Below, piece by piece: positions 41,977 to 50,111 of a DNA stretch of 64,000 bases (position 1 is the stretch's first letter; the number at the start of each line of letters is the position of its first letter). The stretch lies in the NCBI GenBank assembly GCA_029212925.1, contig JARGOB010000008.1, forward strand, positions 1-64,000, in the 5' to 3' direction. The notes under the pieces were generated by a model. The model was not told where the DNA came from and did no database searches. It saw only the letters and a program-made list of their open reading frames with translations. A program made the translations under genes and the position numbers. Source of the stretch: Coxiellaceae bacterium. Lineage in GTDB: Bacteria > Pseudomonadota > Gammaproteobacteria > Coxiellales > Coxiellaceae.

Positions 41977-43143
41977 ATGACCATAAAGCGTGAAATGACC
42001 GATGAATTACTGGCCATGGCCGACAGTTATCCTGTGGTGACAGTGGTGGGTCCACGACAATCAGGAAAAACTACTTTAGTGCAAGAATGTTTTCCTGACT
42101 TGCCGTATGTGAATTTGGAGTCGTTAGATAAACAACAGGCTGCGCTTGAAGACCCGCAAGGCATGATTGAGGCTTATACAGAAACGGGTGCTATTTTTGA
42201 TGAGATTCAAAATGTGCCACAATTATTGTCCTGTATTCAGGTGGTGGTTGATCAGCAGGATAAAAAAGGTCAATTTATTTTAACAGGTAGTCATCAACTG
42301 GATTTGCATCAAGCTATTACGCAATCCTTGGCGGGGCGAACTGCTTTGTTGAGCTTGTTACCTTTGACAATTGCAGAAACAAAGCAATTGGATGAAAATT
42401 TTTCTTTGGATGAGTATATATTGCAAGGATTTTATCCGCGTATTTACAAAGATAAATTAAACCCAACCAAAATGTATCGACAATATGTGCAAACGTATGT
42501 TGAGCGTGATGTGCGTAAAATTATTAATGTAAAAGATCTACAGCAATTTCAGGTGTTTATTCGTTTGTGTGCAGCCCGTGTTGGGCAAATGATTAACTAT
42601 TCAAATATTGCAAATGAATTAGGCGTTTCATATCACACCGTTAAGCAGTGGTTGTCGGTATTAGAAGCGACATTTATTATTTATCGATTACCGCCGTATT
42701 TTGCTAATATCAATAAACAGCTAGTTAAATCACCGAAGTTGTATTTTTATGATGTAGGTCTTGCTGCTTATTTAATGAAAATGGAAAGCGTTGATCAGGT
42801 CTTTCATAATGCGGCACACGGTGCTTTAGTCGAGAACCTTTGTGTTAATGAATTAATTAAGGCTCGTCTTAATAAAGGTTTAGAGCCTAATTTATATTAT
42901 TATCGGGATTCTCAAGGCTGTGAAGTAGATGTCATTTATCAGAAAGGCGGAGAATTAATTCCAATAGAAATCAAGGCCAGCAAATCGTATCAGCAGCGTT
43001 TCTCTAAAGGGGTCGATAAGCTTCGTGAATATTTAGGGGGTGAGGTAGGGCAAGGCTACGTTGTGTATGCGGGCAGTCATGAGCAAAAAATTAATCTTAA
43101 CCAATTAATTAACTACGAACGTGTATCAGATATTGTGTGTTAA
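41977..43143 (+). CDS. AAA ATPase with DUF4143 C-terminal domain (ATPase no. 2)
   Basis: 388 residues. AAA_14 domain: Walker A VVGPRQSGKTTLV (about 23-35), Walker B AIFDEIQNVP, sensor ILTGSHQLDL, arginine loop SLAGRTALLSLLPLT. DUF4143 domain: RQYVQTYVERDVRKI, a winged-helix-like NIANELGVSYHTVKQWLSVLEAT, KLYFYDVGLAAYL, and the nuclease-like end YYYRDSQGCEVDVIY...GELIPIEIKAS, which has the full PD-(D/E)xK spacing (D/E-x-D, then E-x-K). There is no strong Shine-Dalgarno: a perfect palindrome occupies that space. The family is widespread and often multicopy; its biological role is not settled. Confidence 0.88.
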   Translation: MTIKREMTDELLAMADSYPVVTVVGPRQSGKTTLVQECFPDLPYVNLESLDKQQAALEDPQGMIEAYTETGAIFDEIQNVPQLLSCIQVVVDQQDKKGQFILTGSHQLDLHQAITQSLAGRTALLSLLPLTIAETKQLDENFSLDEYILQGFYPRIYKDKLNPTKMYRQYVQTYVERDVRKIINVKDLQQFQVFIRLCAARVGQMINYSNIANELGVSYHTVKQWLSVLEATFIIYRLPPYFANINKQLVKSPKLYFYDVGLAAYLMKMESVDQVFHNAAHGALVENLCVNELIKARLNKGLEPNLYYYRDSQGCEVDVIYQKGGELIPIEIKASKSYQQRFSKGVDKLREYLGGEVGQGYVVYAGSHEQKINLNQLINYERVSDIVC

Positions 43144-43246
43144 GTGTTTTATTTGCATAACCCGACTTTATACTTTACCTTCGGTAGTTGCAATTTGGGC
43201 GCGCCCATGATGATATGCACCCTAAAAAATACCAAGAGAGCGCAAC

Positions 43247-43858
43247 ATGACAAGACGACTTACGGGTGGAGAAACATATGACTATTGCTATGAAGGCAAA
43301 CCAGAGGACTACGCCATAGATGCAACCAGTGATGGCGCCAACGAATTGCTACAGATTCTAACGCGCAGAGGTGTGATTGGTAGCTGGATCAATGAGGCGA
43401 ATGATAAATCATTTCTGTTTATCGCCCTAAGCATGAATCTCCCCAAATTTGCACTCAGACGCCAGCTAACACTCTGTGGAATGCTGATAATGGCCTACCT
43501 ACAGACGACAATCGCTCCCTCTATTTTTCCTCGGGGGGTCAGAGATGCTCTGCAAGATTGCTGTTATGAAGATAAGCTGCAAGTCTATGACCGCAAGACA
43601 CAGCTGAAGATGTTTGTTGCGCTGAAAATTTTAAATCATCCCAGCAATACTGATCTGGACACCAATCAATCCATGCGCGATGAAGCCGAAGGGTTTCTGG
43701 CATTTTGTTTGACTGAAGATCTCTCAGGGCCCGGTGAAGGTTTTAAGGTGGGCGAGGAGTTTGAGCGATTGTATCGTGCATATACTGAATCTATTGGTCG
43801 GTCACTGAGCTTTAATTGTTACCATGCAGTGCATTCTTCGCCGGGTATGCGTTGCTAG
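43247..43858 (+). CDS. Hypothetical protein, 203 residues
   Basis: GAGAG precedes the ATG. No family recognised. The protein is mostly helical with one moderately hydrophobic stretch (LTLCGMLIMAYLQTTIAPSIF, about 74-94) and several Cys. It ends 5 bases from the stop of the convergent ADP-ribosyltransferase-like gene. Tail-to-tail placement does not suggest co-transcription, and I see no evidence that it is an immunity protein. Base composition is slightly more GC-rich than its neighbours. Confidence 0.55.
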   Translation: MTRRLTGGETYDYCYEGKPEDYAIDATSDGANELLQILTRRGVIGSWINEANDKSFLFIALSMNLPKFALRRQLTLCGMLIMAYLQTTIAPSIFPRGVRDALQDCCYEDKLQVYDRKTQLKMFVALKILNHPSNTDLDTNQSMRDEAEGFLAFCLTEDLSGPGEGFKVGEEFERLYRAYTESIGRSLSFNCYHAVHSSPGMRC

Positions 43859-43863
43859 TGGCT

Positions 43864-44874
43864 CTATCTGCACAGGCCGGCTTTTAATGCATCCATGTAA
43901 AGTTCATTTTCCTCACCGGCAGCGGCCCAGTCACCGTCGGGCGCTTCGGTGCGGCTAGTTAAAAATCGTTTTAGTAATTTGATGTAGGGTTGTTCGGCTG
44001 CAGGGATGCTAGGGTCAGTCAACTGCAATGGTGCGGCTTGGCATTTGCTGACGATACTTACGCATCTTTCGTGTTCACGTTCTGCTATTTCAACCAACTC
44101 ATCAAACAGCGGTAAGTTGTCTCGACTTGGGTGGGTGCGGTCATGATTATAACTATCAATGATGGTGTGGATATCACCACGCGTAAACTCTAGGGCTGTT
44201 AAAAATACCTCAAGACCGAGGCGTTCACGTGCCGTTAATTGGATGCGTGTTCTGAGCTCAGAGGTCTTGCAGGCGTCGAGTACGCGTTTCATTTTTAATA
44301 ATATGGAAATCGTTTCAGCTTGTCGGGTATGTTGATTGAGTTCAATGGTTTTTTGCAGCTGTTTAATGGTGTCTTCGCTTAAAGGTGTTTTGGCGTCAGG
44401 ATTTAGAACTAAATCAACCATATCAAATGAATCGTAATACAGCCCGACTGGGTCAAAATGCCGTTTAATTTTGATGGCGGCTTGGATATTAGTGGCTGGC
44501 ACAAAACGGGCGGTTCTTACTTTGGTCCATTCTTTAACGAGATCATTCATTTGTGTTTCACTGGGTTCGGGTGTGGCTGGGAACAGTGTAAGTGAGCGTC
44601 GGTATAGGTCATGAAAGCCTTTGACCTCATCATTTAACGCGACGATATAGATATAGCTTTCATTGAGTTCTTCAACGTCATCGAAGCTGTTGATTTGTGG
44701 GAAAAAGCCGGCGACTTTGATGTCAGTTGTAAGCGCTATATCGGGTCGTTGCGATTCGAAGTAGGGTGCATCCGGATCAATTTTAGCTTCATCGTGGCCG
44801 ACCACCGGTTGACCAATTCCGTGCATAAATATATCTGAGGGCGATCTTGCGTCGCCGCGGTATAAAGTTCTCAT
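43864..44874 (-). CDS. Pertussis-toxin-like ADP-ribosyltransferase fold protein, putative effector
   Basis: 336 residues. The N-terminus MRTLYRGDARSPSDIFMHGI aligns closely with the start of pertussis toxin S1 (VYRYDSRPPEDVFQNGF), giving the NAD-binding Arg R6. A strand DIALTTDI (46-52) sits where S1 has the STS motif, and SYIYIVALNDEVKGFHD followed by RTARFVPATNIQAAIKI matches the S1 pattern GYIYEVRAD...HRRIPPENIRRVTRV. The catalytic Glu is not at the expected place (EWTKVRTAR; nearest E115), so activity is uncertain. No signal peptide is present, so delivery would have to be by a dedicated secretion system. Residues 150-336 are helical and unrecognised. Confidence 0.68.
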   Translation of the reverse strand: MRTLYRGDARSPSDIFMHGIGQPVVGHDEAKIDPDAPYFESQRPDIALTTDIKVAGFFPQINSFDDVEELNESYIYIVALNDEVKGFHDLYRRSLTLFPATPEPSETQMNDLVKEWTKVRTARFVPATNIQAAIKIKRHFDPVGLYYDSFDMVDLVLNPDAKTPLSEDTIKQLQKTIELNQHTRQAETISILLKMKRVLDACKTSELRTRIQLTARERLGLEVFLTALEFTRGDIHTIIDSYNHDRTHPSRDNLPLFDELVEIAEREHERCVSIVSKCQAAPLQLTDPSIPAAEQPYIKLLKRFLTSRTEAPDGDWAAAGEENELYMDALKAGLCR

Positions 44875-44926
44875 TGCTGTTGTGCTCCCACACTGGCTGC
44901 ATTGTTATGGGCACATATTGTACACG

Positions 44927-46108
44927 CTATTTGTCCAGAAGGCGAAAGTAGATCACCACACAGGTGATGGTTAATGCAATAAACCCTGTCATTGTGAATG
45001 CCAATGGCATGGCGCTGTGATGAATGATAATGCCGATTAATATACTTGTTAGGCCAGCCACAGTGTATCGGCCGGTGCCTACAAGCGCTGCAGTTATACC
45101 GGTATGTTTTACTGCGTGGTGTAATGCGAAACTATTTAATTCCGCAAACAACATGCCAGTGCCGAAGGTCGCAAAGTAACACGGTGCAGCTACGCTCCAT
45201 AAGTTATCAGGCCATATACTTAACGTGATAATCATCGCCACAGCACCGCACATACCAATGCTTAGCCCTAGCGTTAGAATTTTTTTATCGTCGAAATTGT
45301 AGTTTCTTAAAAACCGAGAAAGCAGTGTTGCGATAATTAAACCGGATGCGTTAATCGCAAATAAGTAGCCAAAATATTGTTTCGGCACATGATAGATATT
45401 GATGTAGATAAAAGGTGATGCTGCAATAAATGAAAACATCACACAAAAATTAGTAGCAGCAGCGAGCGTGGAAAACAAAAATGGTGGATGCTTTAGTTGC
45501 AGCCAATAACTGTTTAATAGCGAGGAAATTTTGGGTGGGCTGCGCTTTTCTACGGGGAAGCTTTCTTTAACAAATGTGGCAGCAATCAATAGCAGCACGC
45601 CATAGGTTGCCAAGAAATAAAAGTTGGCTTGCCAGTTAAACCATGCGAGTAAGTTACTACCAATAATAGGGCCAATCATTGGCGCAATAAATACCATGCT
45701 GATGGTGATGCGCAGCACTTGTGTTAAAGATTTTTTTTCTGGGAATAAATCTTTGGTAATGGCGAGTGTCATCACTGCGCCCGAGCAGGCGCCGAGCGCT
45801 TGAAAAAAACGCATCCAGATCAGCATGTGAATGGAGGTGCTGAGTGCGGCCATGACTGAGCCAAAAATAAAAATAGCCAAACCGATTAATACGATAGGTT
45901 TGCGTCCAAAGCGATCAGACAGTGGGCCCCATAATAATTGCATAAAGGCGAAAGTGATAAAAAATACCGATAGGGTGAGTTGGATTTCAGTGTGGCTAGC
46001 ATCCATTTGTCTGCTGATAATTGGCATGGAAGATAAGTAAATATCGGTTGATATCGGTGCAAATACACCGAGACATGCTAAATAAGTGATCACTAAAAAA
46101 CGGCTCAT
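44927..46108 (-). CDS. Bcr/CflA-type MFS transporter (second copy)
   Basis: 393 residues from the ATG at 46108, which has AAGGA five bases upstream; the in-frame ATG at 46138 lies within a repeat remnant and lacks one. 12 membrane helices; signature ISTDIYLSSMPIISRQM in the first helix and WGPLSDRFGRKPIVLIG (motif A) in the 2-3 loop, RFFQALGACSGAVMTLAI in helix 4, then QANFYFLATYGVLLLIAA. Probable proton-driven exporter of drugs or metabolites. Monocistronic and divergent from the SemiSWEET gene. Confidence 0.88.
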   Translation of the reverse strand: MSRFLVITYLACLGVFAPISTDIYLSSMPIISRQMDASHTEIQLTLSVFFITFAFMQLLWGPLSDRFGRKPIVLIGLAIFIFGSVMAALSTSIHMLIWMRFFQALGACSGAVMTLAITKDLFPEKKSLTQVLRITISMVFIAPMIGPIIGSNLLAWFNWQANFYFLATYGVLLLIAATFVKESFPVEKRSPPKISSLLNSYWLQLKHPPFLFSTLAAATNFCVMFSFIAASPFIYINIYHVPKQYFGYLFAINASGLIIATLLSRFLRNYNFDDKKILTLGLSIGMCGAVAMIITLSIWPDNLWSVAAPCYFATFGTGMLFAELNSFALHHAVKHTGITAALVGTGRYTVAGLTSILIGIIIHHSAMPLAFTMTGFIALTITCVVIYFRLLDK

Positions 46109-46132
46109 CTCATTCCTTAAGTTGAACGGCGT

Positions 46133-46160
46133 TGTCATCCCTGGTTTGATCGGGGATCTT
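46133..46160. repeat. Degenerate copy of the palindromic repeat
   Basis: TGTCATCCCTGG...GATCGGGGATC retains the outer bases of the repeat arms described at 19394-19505. It lies 25 bp upstream of the Bcr/CflA start codon, in the divergent intergenic region. Confidence 0.55.
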
Positions 46161-46321
46161 TTGATATTACGCTAAAATTGGAAGTCGTGTTGCCTATTGT
46201 TGATACAGCCAACAATCCATTGGACAAGTACGGTTTAGCACCGTATGCTTGGCGCGCTTTTTGAATCGGTAAAATATGACTGATTATATTGTTAACAATA
46301 CTATTTCTACTGGGAGAAATT

Positions 46322-46597
46322 ATGGCGATACATGTTATCAATTGGCTTTTTGGCATTGGCCTGTTTGTTAACGCCATGCTTTTTGTGCCGCAGTTATATC
46401 GGATTATCAAAGAAAAAAGTGCTAAAGAATTATCACTTATTATGTTTATCGGTTTTTGTCTCACACAGCTTAGCGCCATTGCATACGGTGTGGTGCACAG
46501 CGAGTGGGAAATTGTTGTGGGCTTTGGCTTGGCATTTATTTTGTGTTTCGCCATTACCACTATTTCGGTTTTTTATAGAATAACACGGGATGGGTGA
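46322..46597 (+). CDS. SemiSWEET/PQ-loop family transporter
   Basis: 91 residues from the ATG at 46322 (GGAG five bases upstream); the frame is open to 46289. Three membrane helices, the size of a bacterial SemiSWEET half-transporter, with the PQ motif in LFVPQLYRIIKEKSAKELSLIMFI (about 22-45) that marks the family. SemiSWEETs dimerise and move sugars across the inner membrane; related PQ-loop proteins carry other small solutes. It stands alone between the MFS gene and signalling module B. Confidence 0.85.
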   Translation: MAIHVINWLFGIGLFVNAMLFVPQLYRIIKEKSAKELSLIMFIGFCLTQLSAIAYGVVHSEWEIVVGFGLAFILCFAITTISVFYRITRDG

Positions 46598-46725
46598 TGG
46601 TTATAAAGTGTTTGTTCAAGGCTACTAATTGGAATATACGGATATTGACATATATGTAAGTTGAGATGAGAATGTGTGAGCAGAGACAAGTGTAATACAG
46701 GAACGGTAGCATAAGGTGGTGCATT

Positions 46726-48579
46726 ATGAAAAAAAATAACAAATCGAAGTTTGATATTTCTGATGTTTTGTTTCAATTGCCTGGTCATGTTTATTGGAAA
46801 GATGAGAATTGCATATTGCAGGGATGCAATCATCAGCAGGCGTTGGATTGTGATTTGAATTCATGGCATCAAATAGTGGGAAAGACTGCGTTTGATATAA
46901 TAGATGGAAAGATTCCGAAGGATACAAGAAAAGAGTTGGCAGATGAGACCAACAGAATTGATCGCAGCATTATGGATTCTGATAAAACGACGGCTGTAGA
47001 AGAGGTTATAGCGAATGGAGATGGCTCTAAAGCAATAGTTATTTCAGTCAAAGCACCGCTGCATGACGCTAGCGGAAAAGTGAATGGCCTGGTTGGGGTG
47101 TCCATTGATATAACGAATTTAAAGGATAAAGAGCATCGTTTGGTTCAGGAAAATAAAAAAATTATCACTCGAGCATCAAAAGAAAAATCAGAAATAATTG
47201 CTGCATTAAACAATGATGTGCGTAGTCAAATGCATACGGTGTTGATGTATACCAGTTTGTTATCTCGGTCATCACTAACGGATAAGCAGCGCACACATGT
47301 GATGGCTATTGAAGAGGCGATCAACAATATCTCGCCCATACTCGAATATGCTGATGACGTGGCTAATATCGATAGTGATTCACGACCATTTCTTGCGAGC
47401 GACATTCACCCTTATCATTATATAGAGCGTAACTTGAAGTTGTGTTACCCATTGGTGATGGATAAGAATATTAATGCCTATATAGATCTTAGGTGTTATC
47501 AAGGCTATGGCTTGGTCACCTCTTGTGTGTATTTTGATAGGGTCGTAAAAGCGCTAATAAACTCTGCAATAGAGGTATCACTGGCTGGTGATATGGTGCT
47601 GGCATTGAATGATGCGACTTTTGATGGCACGCTAACTTTTTCTATCAAGGTTGGTCATTCCGTTGTGGATGTGGCGACACTACGAAATAAATTAACGGCC
47701 GATAGTGATGCTAATGATCACATTTCAATGAAGTTAGTGTTTGCGCGTAAAGTGGCTGATAAAATGGGTGGCGATTTATGGCTCGATAAAACAGTGAATG
47801 GCGGTATCAGTATCAATTTAACGATTCCATTGAGTGAAGAGGTGTCTAAGCATGATGTGAAGCCGCTGCAAAATTTCAAAAGTGTTACCTATTTTGATAA
47901 TAATGGCGAACGAAGCGCAATCATTAATGCGATGATGACCCATGATGATCATGTGGCGATTGATTATCCTTTTGATGAGACATACTGTAACCGTATTAAT
48001 GTGTTTGATGAATCTTATTACCGATTGTATGCAGATCAAATAAAAAATTGTGTAACTGCGCATCGAAATAAAAAGTTATTTATTGTCATACAGGATTCAG
48101 CGACAGCCATAGTGCCACCTGAAAATATTCGCGTGATATCAAAGCCCGTAACCTTGTCTAGTGTTGCACAAATTGATCGATTGGCTGCCCGTTACCAATA
48201 TAAACAAGCGAAAATTTTAGTGGTAGACGATGTTGAAATTTGTCAGCGTGCCATGAAGATTGCATTAACTGAGTTGGGTTATGACTGCGACATTGCAAGC
48301 TCAGGCGAAGCAGCTATAGAAAAAGCTAATGAACATACTTATACCGCTATTTTCTTGGATGTTGGTTTGCCTGGTGTGGATGGATTGCAAACTGCAGTGC
48401 ATTTAAAAGAAACATTAGCTAACAAATGCCCGACATTGTTTGCTGTTACTGGTTTAACGCGTACTGTTGAGGTGGATGACCTATTTGCAGAAGGGGTATT
48501 CGCCGATGTAATTCTAAAGCCCGCAACTGTTGAGGTGCTAGAGTCCAGTCTCAATGATGTGCTTAACGATGCAGCGTAA
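46726..48579 (+). CDS. PAS pseudo-histidine kinase with pseudo-receiver and true receiver domain
   Basis: 617 residues with AAGGTGG before the ATG. PAS domain at about 10-133 (QLPGHVYWKDENCILQGCNH, GKTAFDIID, GLVGVSIDIT). The HisKA dimerisation helix aligns as IAALNNDVRSQMHTVLMYTSLL, but the phospho-acceptor His of S-H-E-x-R is Asn (N163). The HATPase-like region (240-370) keeps an N-box-like ALINSAIEVS and GGDLWLDKTVNGGISINLTIPL. Residues 384-478 are a receiver-like domain without an acceptor Asp. The last domain (495-612) is a complete receiver: D501/D502, D545 in FLDVGLPG, K598. It therefore cannot autophosphorylate in the usual way; phosphate must come from elsewhere, or the protein signals by conformation. 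Confidence 0.85.
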   Translation: MKKNNKSKFDISDVLFQLPGHVYWKDENCILQGCNHQQALDCDLNSWHQIVGKTAFDIIDGKIPKDTRKELADETNRIDRSIMDSDKTTAVEEVIANGDGSKAIVISVKAPLHDASGKVNGLVGVSIDITNLKDKEHRLVQENKKIITRASKEKSEIIAALNNDVRSQMHTVLMYTSLLSRSSLTDKQRTHVMAIEEAINNISPILEYADDVANIDSDSRPFLASDIHPYHYIERNLKLCYPLVMDKNINAYIDLRCYQGYGLVTSCVYFDRVVKALINSAIEVSLAGDMVLALNDATFDGTLTFSIKVGHSVVDVATLRNKLTADSDANDHISMKLVFARKVADKMGGDLWLDKTVNGGISINLTIPLSEEVSKHDVKPLQNFKSVTYFDNNGERSAIINAMMTHDDHVAIDYPFDETYCNRINVFDESYYRLYADQIKNCVTAHRNKKLFIVIQDSATAIVPPENIRVISKPVTLSSVAQIDRLAARYQYKQAKILVVDDVEICQRAMKIALTELGYDCDIASSGEAAIEKANEHTYTAIFLDVGLPGVDGLQTAVHLKETLANKCPTLFAVTGLTRTVEVDDLFAEGVFADVILKPATVEVLESSLNDVLNDAA

Positions 48580-48590
48580 TTTTCTATTTT

Positions 48591-49208
48591 CTAATCCCGC
48601 CAAAGACGTGTAATCGCAGCAGCTCTGCTTAGAGTGATATCGGTCAAGGGTTGGCATGTGCTGTTAGGGTTAATTGCTAAGGCATGATAGTTGCCATTAT
48701 CCGCAAGTATCAGACGGCGACAAACAGCTGCGTTTAATGTTTTGCTTTCAATGATAAAGAATTCGTTTTTATTGCAATCGATAGTATCAATCGGTTGCCA
48801 GCAACCACCGACTAAATCACCTGAGCAAAAGTAAGGTTGCATGGCGTCATCTTTTACAGTGATATAAGTTGCATTGTTTACGTGCGTATAAAAATAATCA
48901 GCTTCAACTTTAGCATTGTGCTCATCAATGATGTTGGCGTGTGATGGCAGTGGGTGTGGGCCGTAACCATACAGTAGCCATTCGGCAGTCAGTTTTAACC
49001 CCATATTGGTAAAGGCTTCGACCATGCGATAGGCGCCAGCTTCCGTTAGGCTGGTTTTGCGGTTTGCCGATTCCCAGGTTTTTAGCGTGTCGATCGGTAT
49101 ATTGGCTTGCTCGCTTAGGCTGGTAAGCGTTACGCCCGCCATGCCGCGCACAGCCTTTAAGCGTTTGCCGCGATCAACCCCTTGATTTTTAATGTTTTCC
49201 TTTATCAT
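48591..49208 (-). CDS. XRE-family regulator with S24-like domain lacking the catalytic Ser (module B copy)
   Basis: 205 residues from the ATG at 49208; the frame is open to 49259 but the upstream part overlaps a likely operator. N-terminal HTH (about 11-65: GKRLKAVRGMAGVTLTSLSE, NIPIDTLKTWESANRKTSLTE) and C-terminal S24-like domain with VKDDAMQPYFCSGDLVGG, where the Ser of the D-S-M motif is Ala, then FFIIESKTLNAAVCRRLI. Autocleavage is therefore not expected. It sits back-to-front with the hybrid kinase gene (11-bp gap, convergent) and diverges from the small-protein/LuxR genes, as the module A repressor does from its PAS-LuxR gene. Confidence 0.78.
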   Translation of the reverse strand: MIKENIKNQGVDRGKRLKAVRGMAGVTLTSLSEQANIPIDTLKTWESANRKTSLTEAGAYRMVEAFTNMGLKLTAEWLLYGYGPHPLPSHANIIDEHNAKVEADYFYTHVNNATYITVKDDAMQPYFCSGDLVGGCWQPIDTIDCNKNEFFIIESKTLNAAVCRRLILADNGNYHALAINPNSTCQPLTDITLSRAAAITRLWRD

Positions 49209-49252
49209 GCTGCACCCAATAAAATATATTTGTGTAACTGTATTTACAATAA

Positions 49253-49267
49253 TACACATATAGTGTA
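49253..49267. promoter_or_regulatory. Candidate operator for the module B repressor
   Basis: TACAC-ATATA-GTGTA is a perfect inverted repeat. A second, imperfect dyad (TTGTGTAACTGTATTTACAA) lies just before it. Both are in the short space between the divergent XRE gene and the small-protein gene, where an autoregulator would bind. The module A repressor region has a related TGTGTACACA palindrome near 3335. Confidence 0.5.
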
Positions 49268-49347
49268 CTATAGCTTTTATAACGATATGGTCAATGGTGG
49301 CACCAATTTATCATATTTTTCATCGGTTATCAGTGGAGGATAAAAAC

Positions 49348-49506
49348 ATGCAAACACTCAGTTCATCACAAGAAAGAGCATTGACGGTAAAGCAAGCGCG
49401 CGAGTTTCTTGAGGAGCGACGAGGCTTGTACAGCTTGAATCGCTCGCAAATTTACCGCTTTGCTTATTACATACATCAGTTTGAAAAGGAATTAAAGTCG
49501 AGGTGA
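49348..49506 (+). CDS. Small helical protein of module B, 52 residues
   Basis: Starts at the ATG at 49348, which has a strong GGAGGA seven bases upstream; the longer frame from 49294 lacks one. The sequence (QERALTVKQAREFLEERRG, then LNRSQIYRFAYYIHQFEKEL) predicts two amphipathic, charged helices. No family recognised. It lies 68 bp upstream of the small LuxR gene on the same strand, so the two are probably co-transcribed under the adjacent XRE repressor. It could be a small DNA-binding or adaptor protein. Confidence 0.6.
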   Translation: MQTLSSSQERALTVKQAREFLEERRGLYSLNRSQIYRFAYYIHQFEKELKSR

Positions 49507-49574
49507 GTTTATCGCATAATCCAATGACATAGTGTGGACATATATTTTAATTTCGTTAACAAAAAGGAAGATCT

Positions 49575-49958
49575 ATGACATTTCTACAGCATATAAAACA
49601 GCAATCCAATGTAATGGCCTCGACTTGGGAGGATGTGTTAAAGGATGTCAGTCGTAATAAGACAACTGCAGTAAACACCCGTGTTAAAAGATGTAAATGT
49701 TACAATTCACGTTATGCTCTAGACGGGGAATACTCAGGAAAATATTTAACTTCACGTCAGCGACTTATCCTAATGGATTTTTTGTTGAAGATGAGTGCAA
49801 GGGAAATTGCTGATAAGCATAAGTTATCTGAGCGTACGATTGAGGATTACAGCAAAATACTGCGAGCCAAATTTAGCTGCACTACTAAGCGTGATTTGAT
49901 ACAAAAATTAAATGCGTTGAACTATTTAAGTAAACTTCGGCATATGAGGGGGTGCTAG
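49575..49958 (+). CDS. Small stand-alone LuxR-type HTH protein (module B copy)
   Basis: 127 residues; AAGGAAGA precedes the ATG. A variable N-terminus is followed by the motif YALDGEYSGKYLT (47-59) and a LuxR/GerE-type HTH (62-115: RLILMDFLLKMSAREIADKH, LSERTIEDYSKILRAKFS). It is paralogous to the protein at 5307-5678, with the LDGEYS motif and the RTIEDYSK.LRAKF recognition helix almost unchanged, which suggests that the two bind similar DNA sites. It belongs to module B with the pseudo-kinase and XRE repressor. Confidence 0.8.
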   Translation: MTFLQHIKQQSNVMASTWEDVLKDVSRNKTTAVNTRVKRCKCYNSRYALDGEYSGKYLTSRQRLILMDFLLKMSAREIADKHKLSERTIEDYSKILRAKFSCTTKRDLIQKLNALNYLSKLRHMRGC

Positions 49959-50111
49959 ATGAGGCTAATTGATAATAATGATACATGAATATCAATAAAT
50001 CAATAATAAAAGTAATAAGTTAATTTTGATTTAAGTAATGCTCTGTATGATGGCGCAGTGTGTAATGAATCGTCTTTATTACGGGTTGTAATTGTATTGT
50101 GAGTATAAAAT

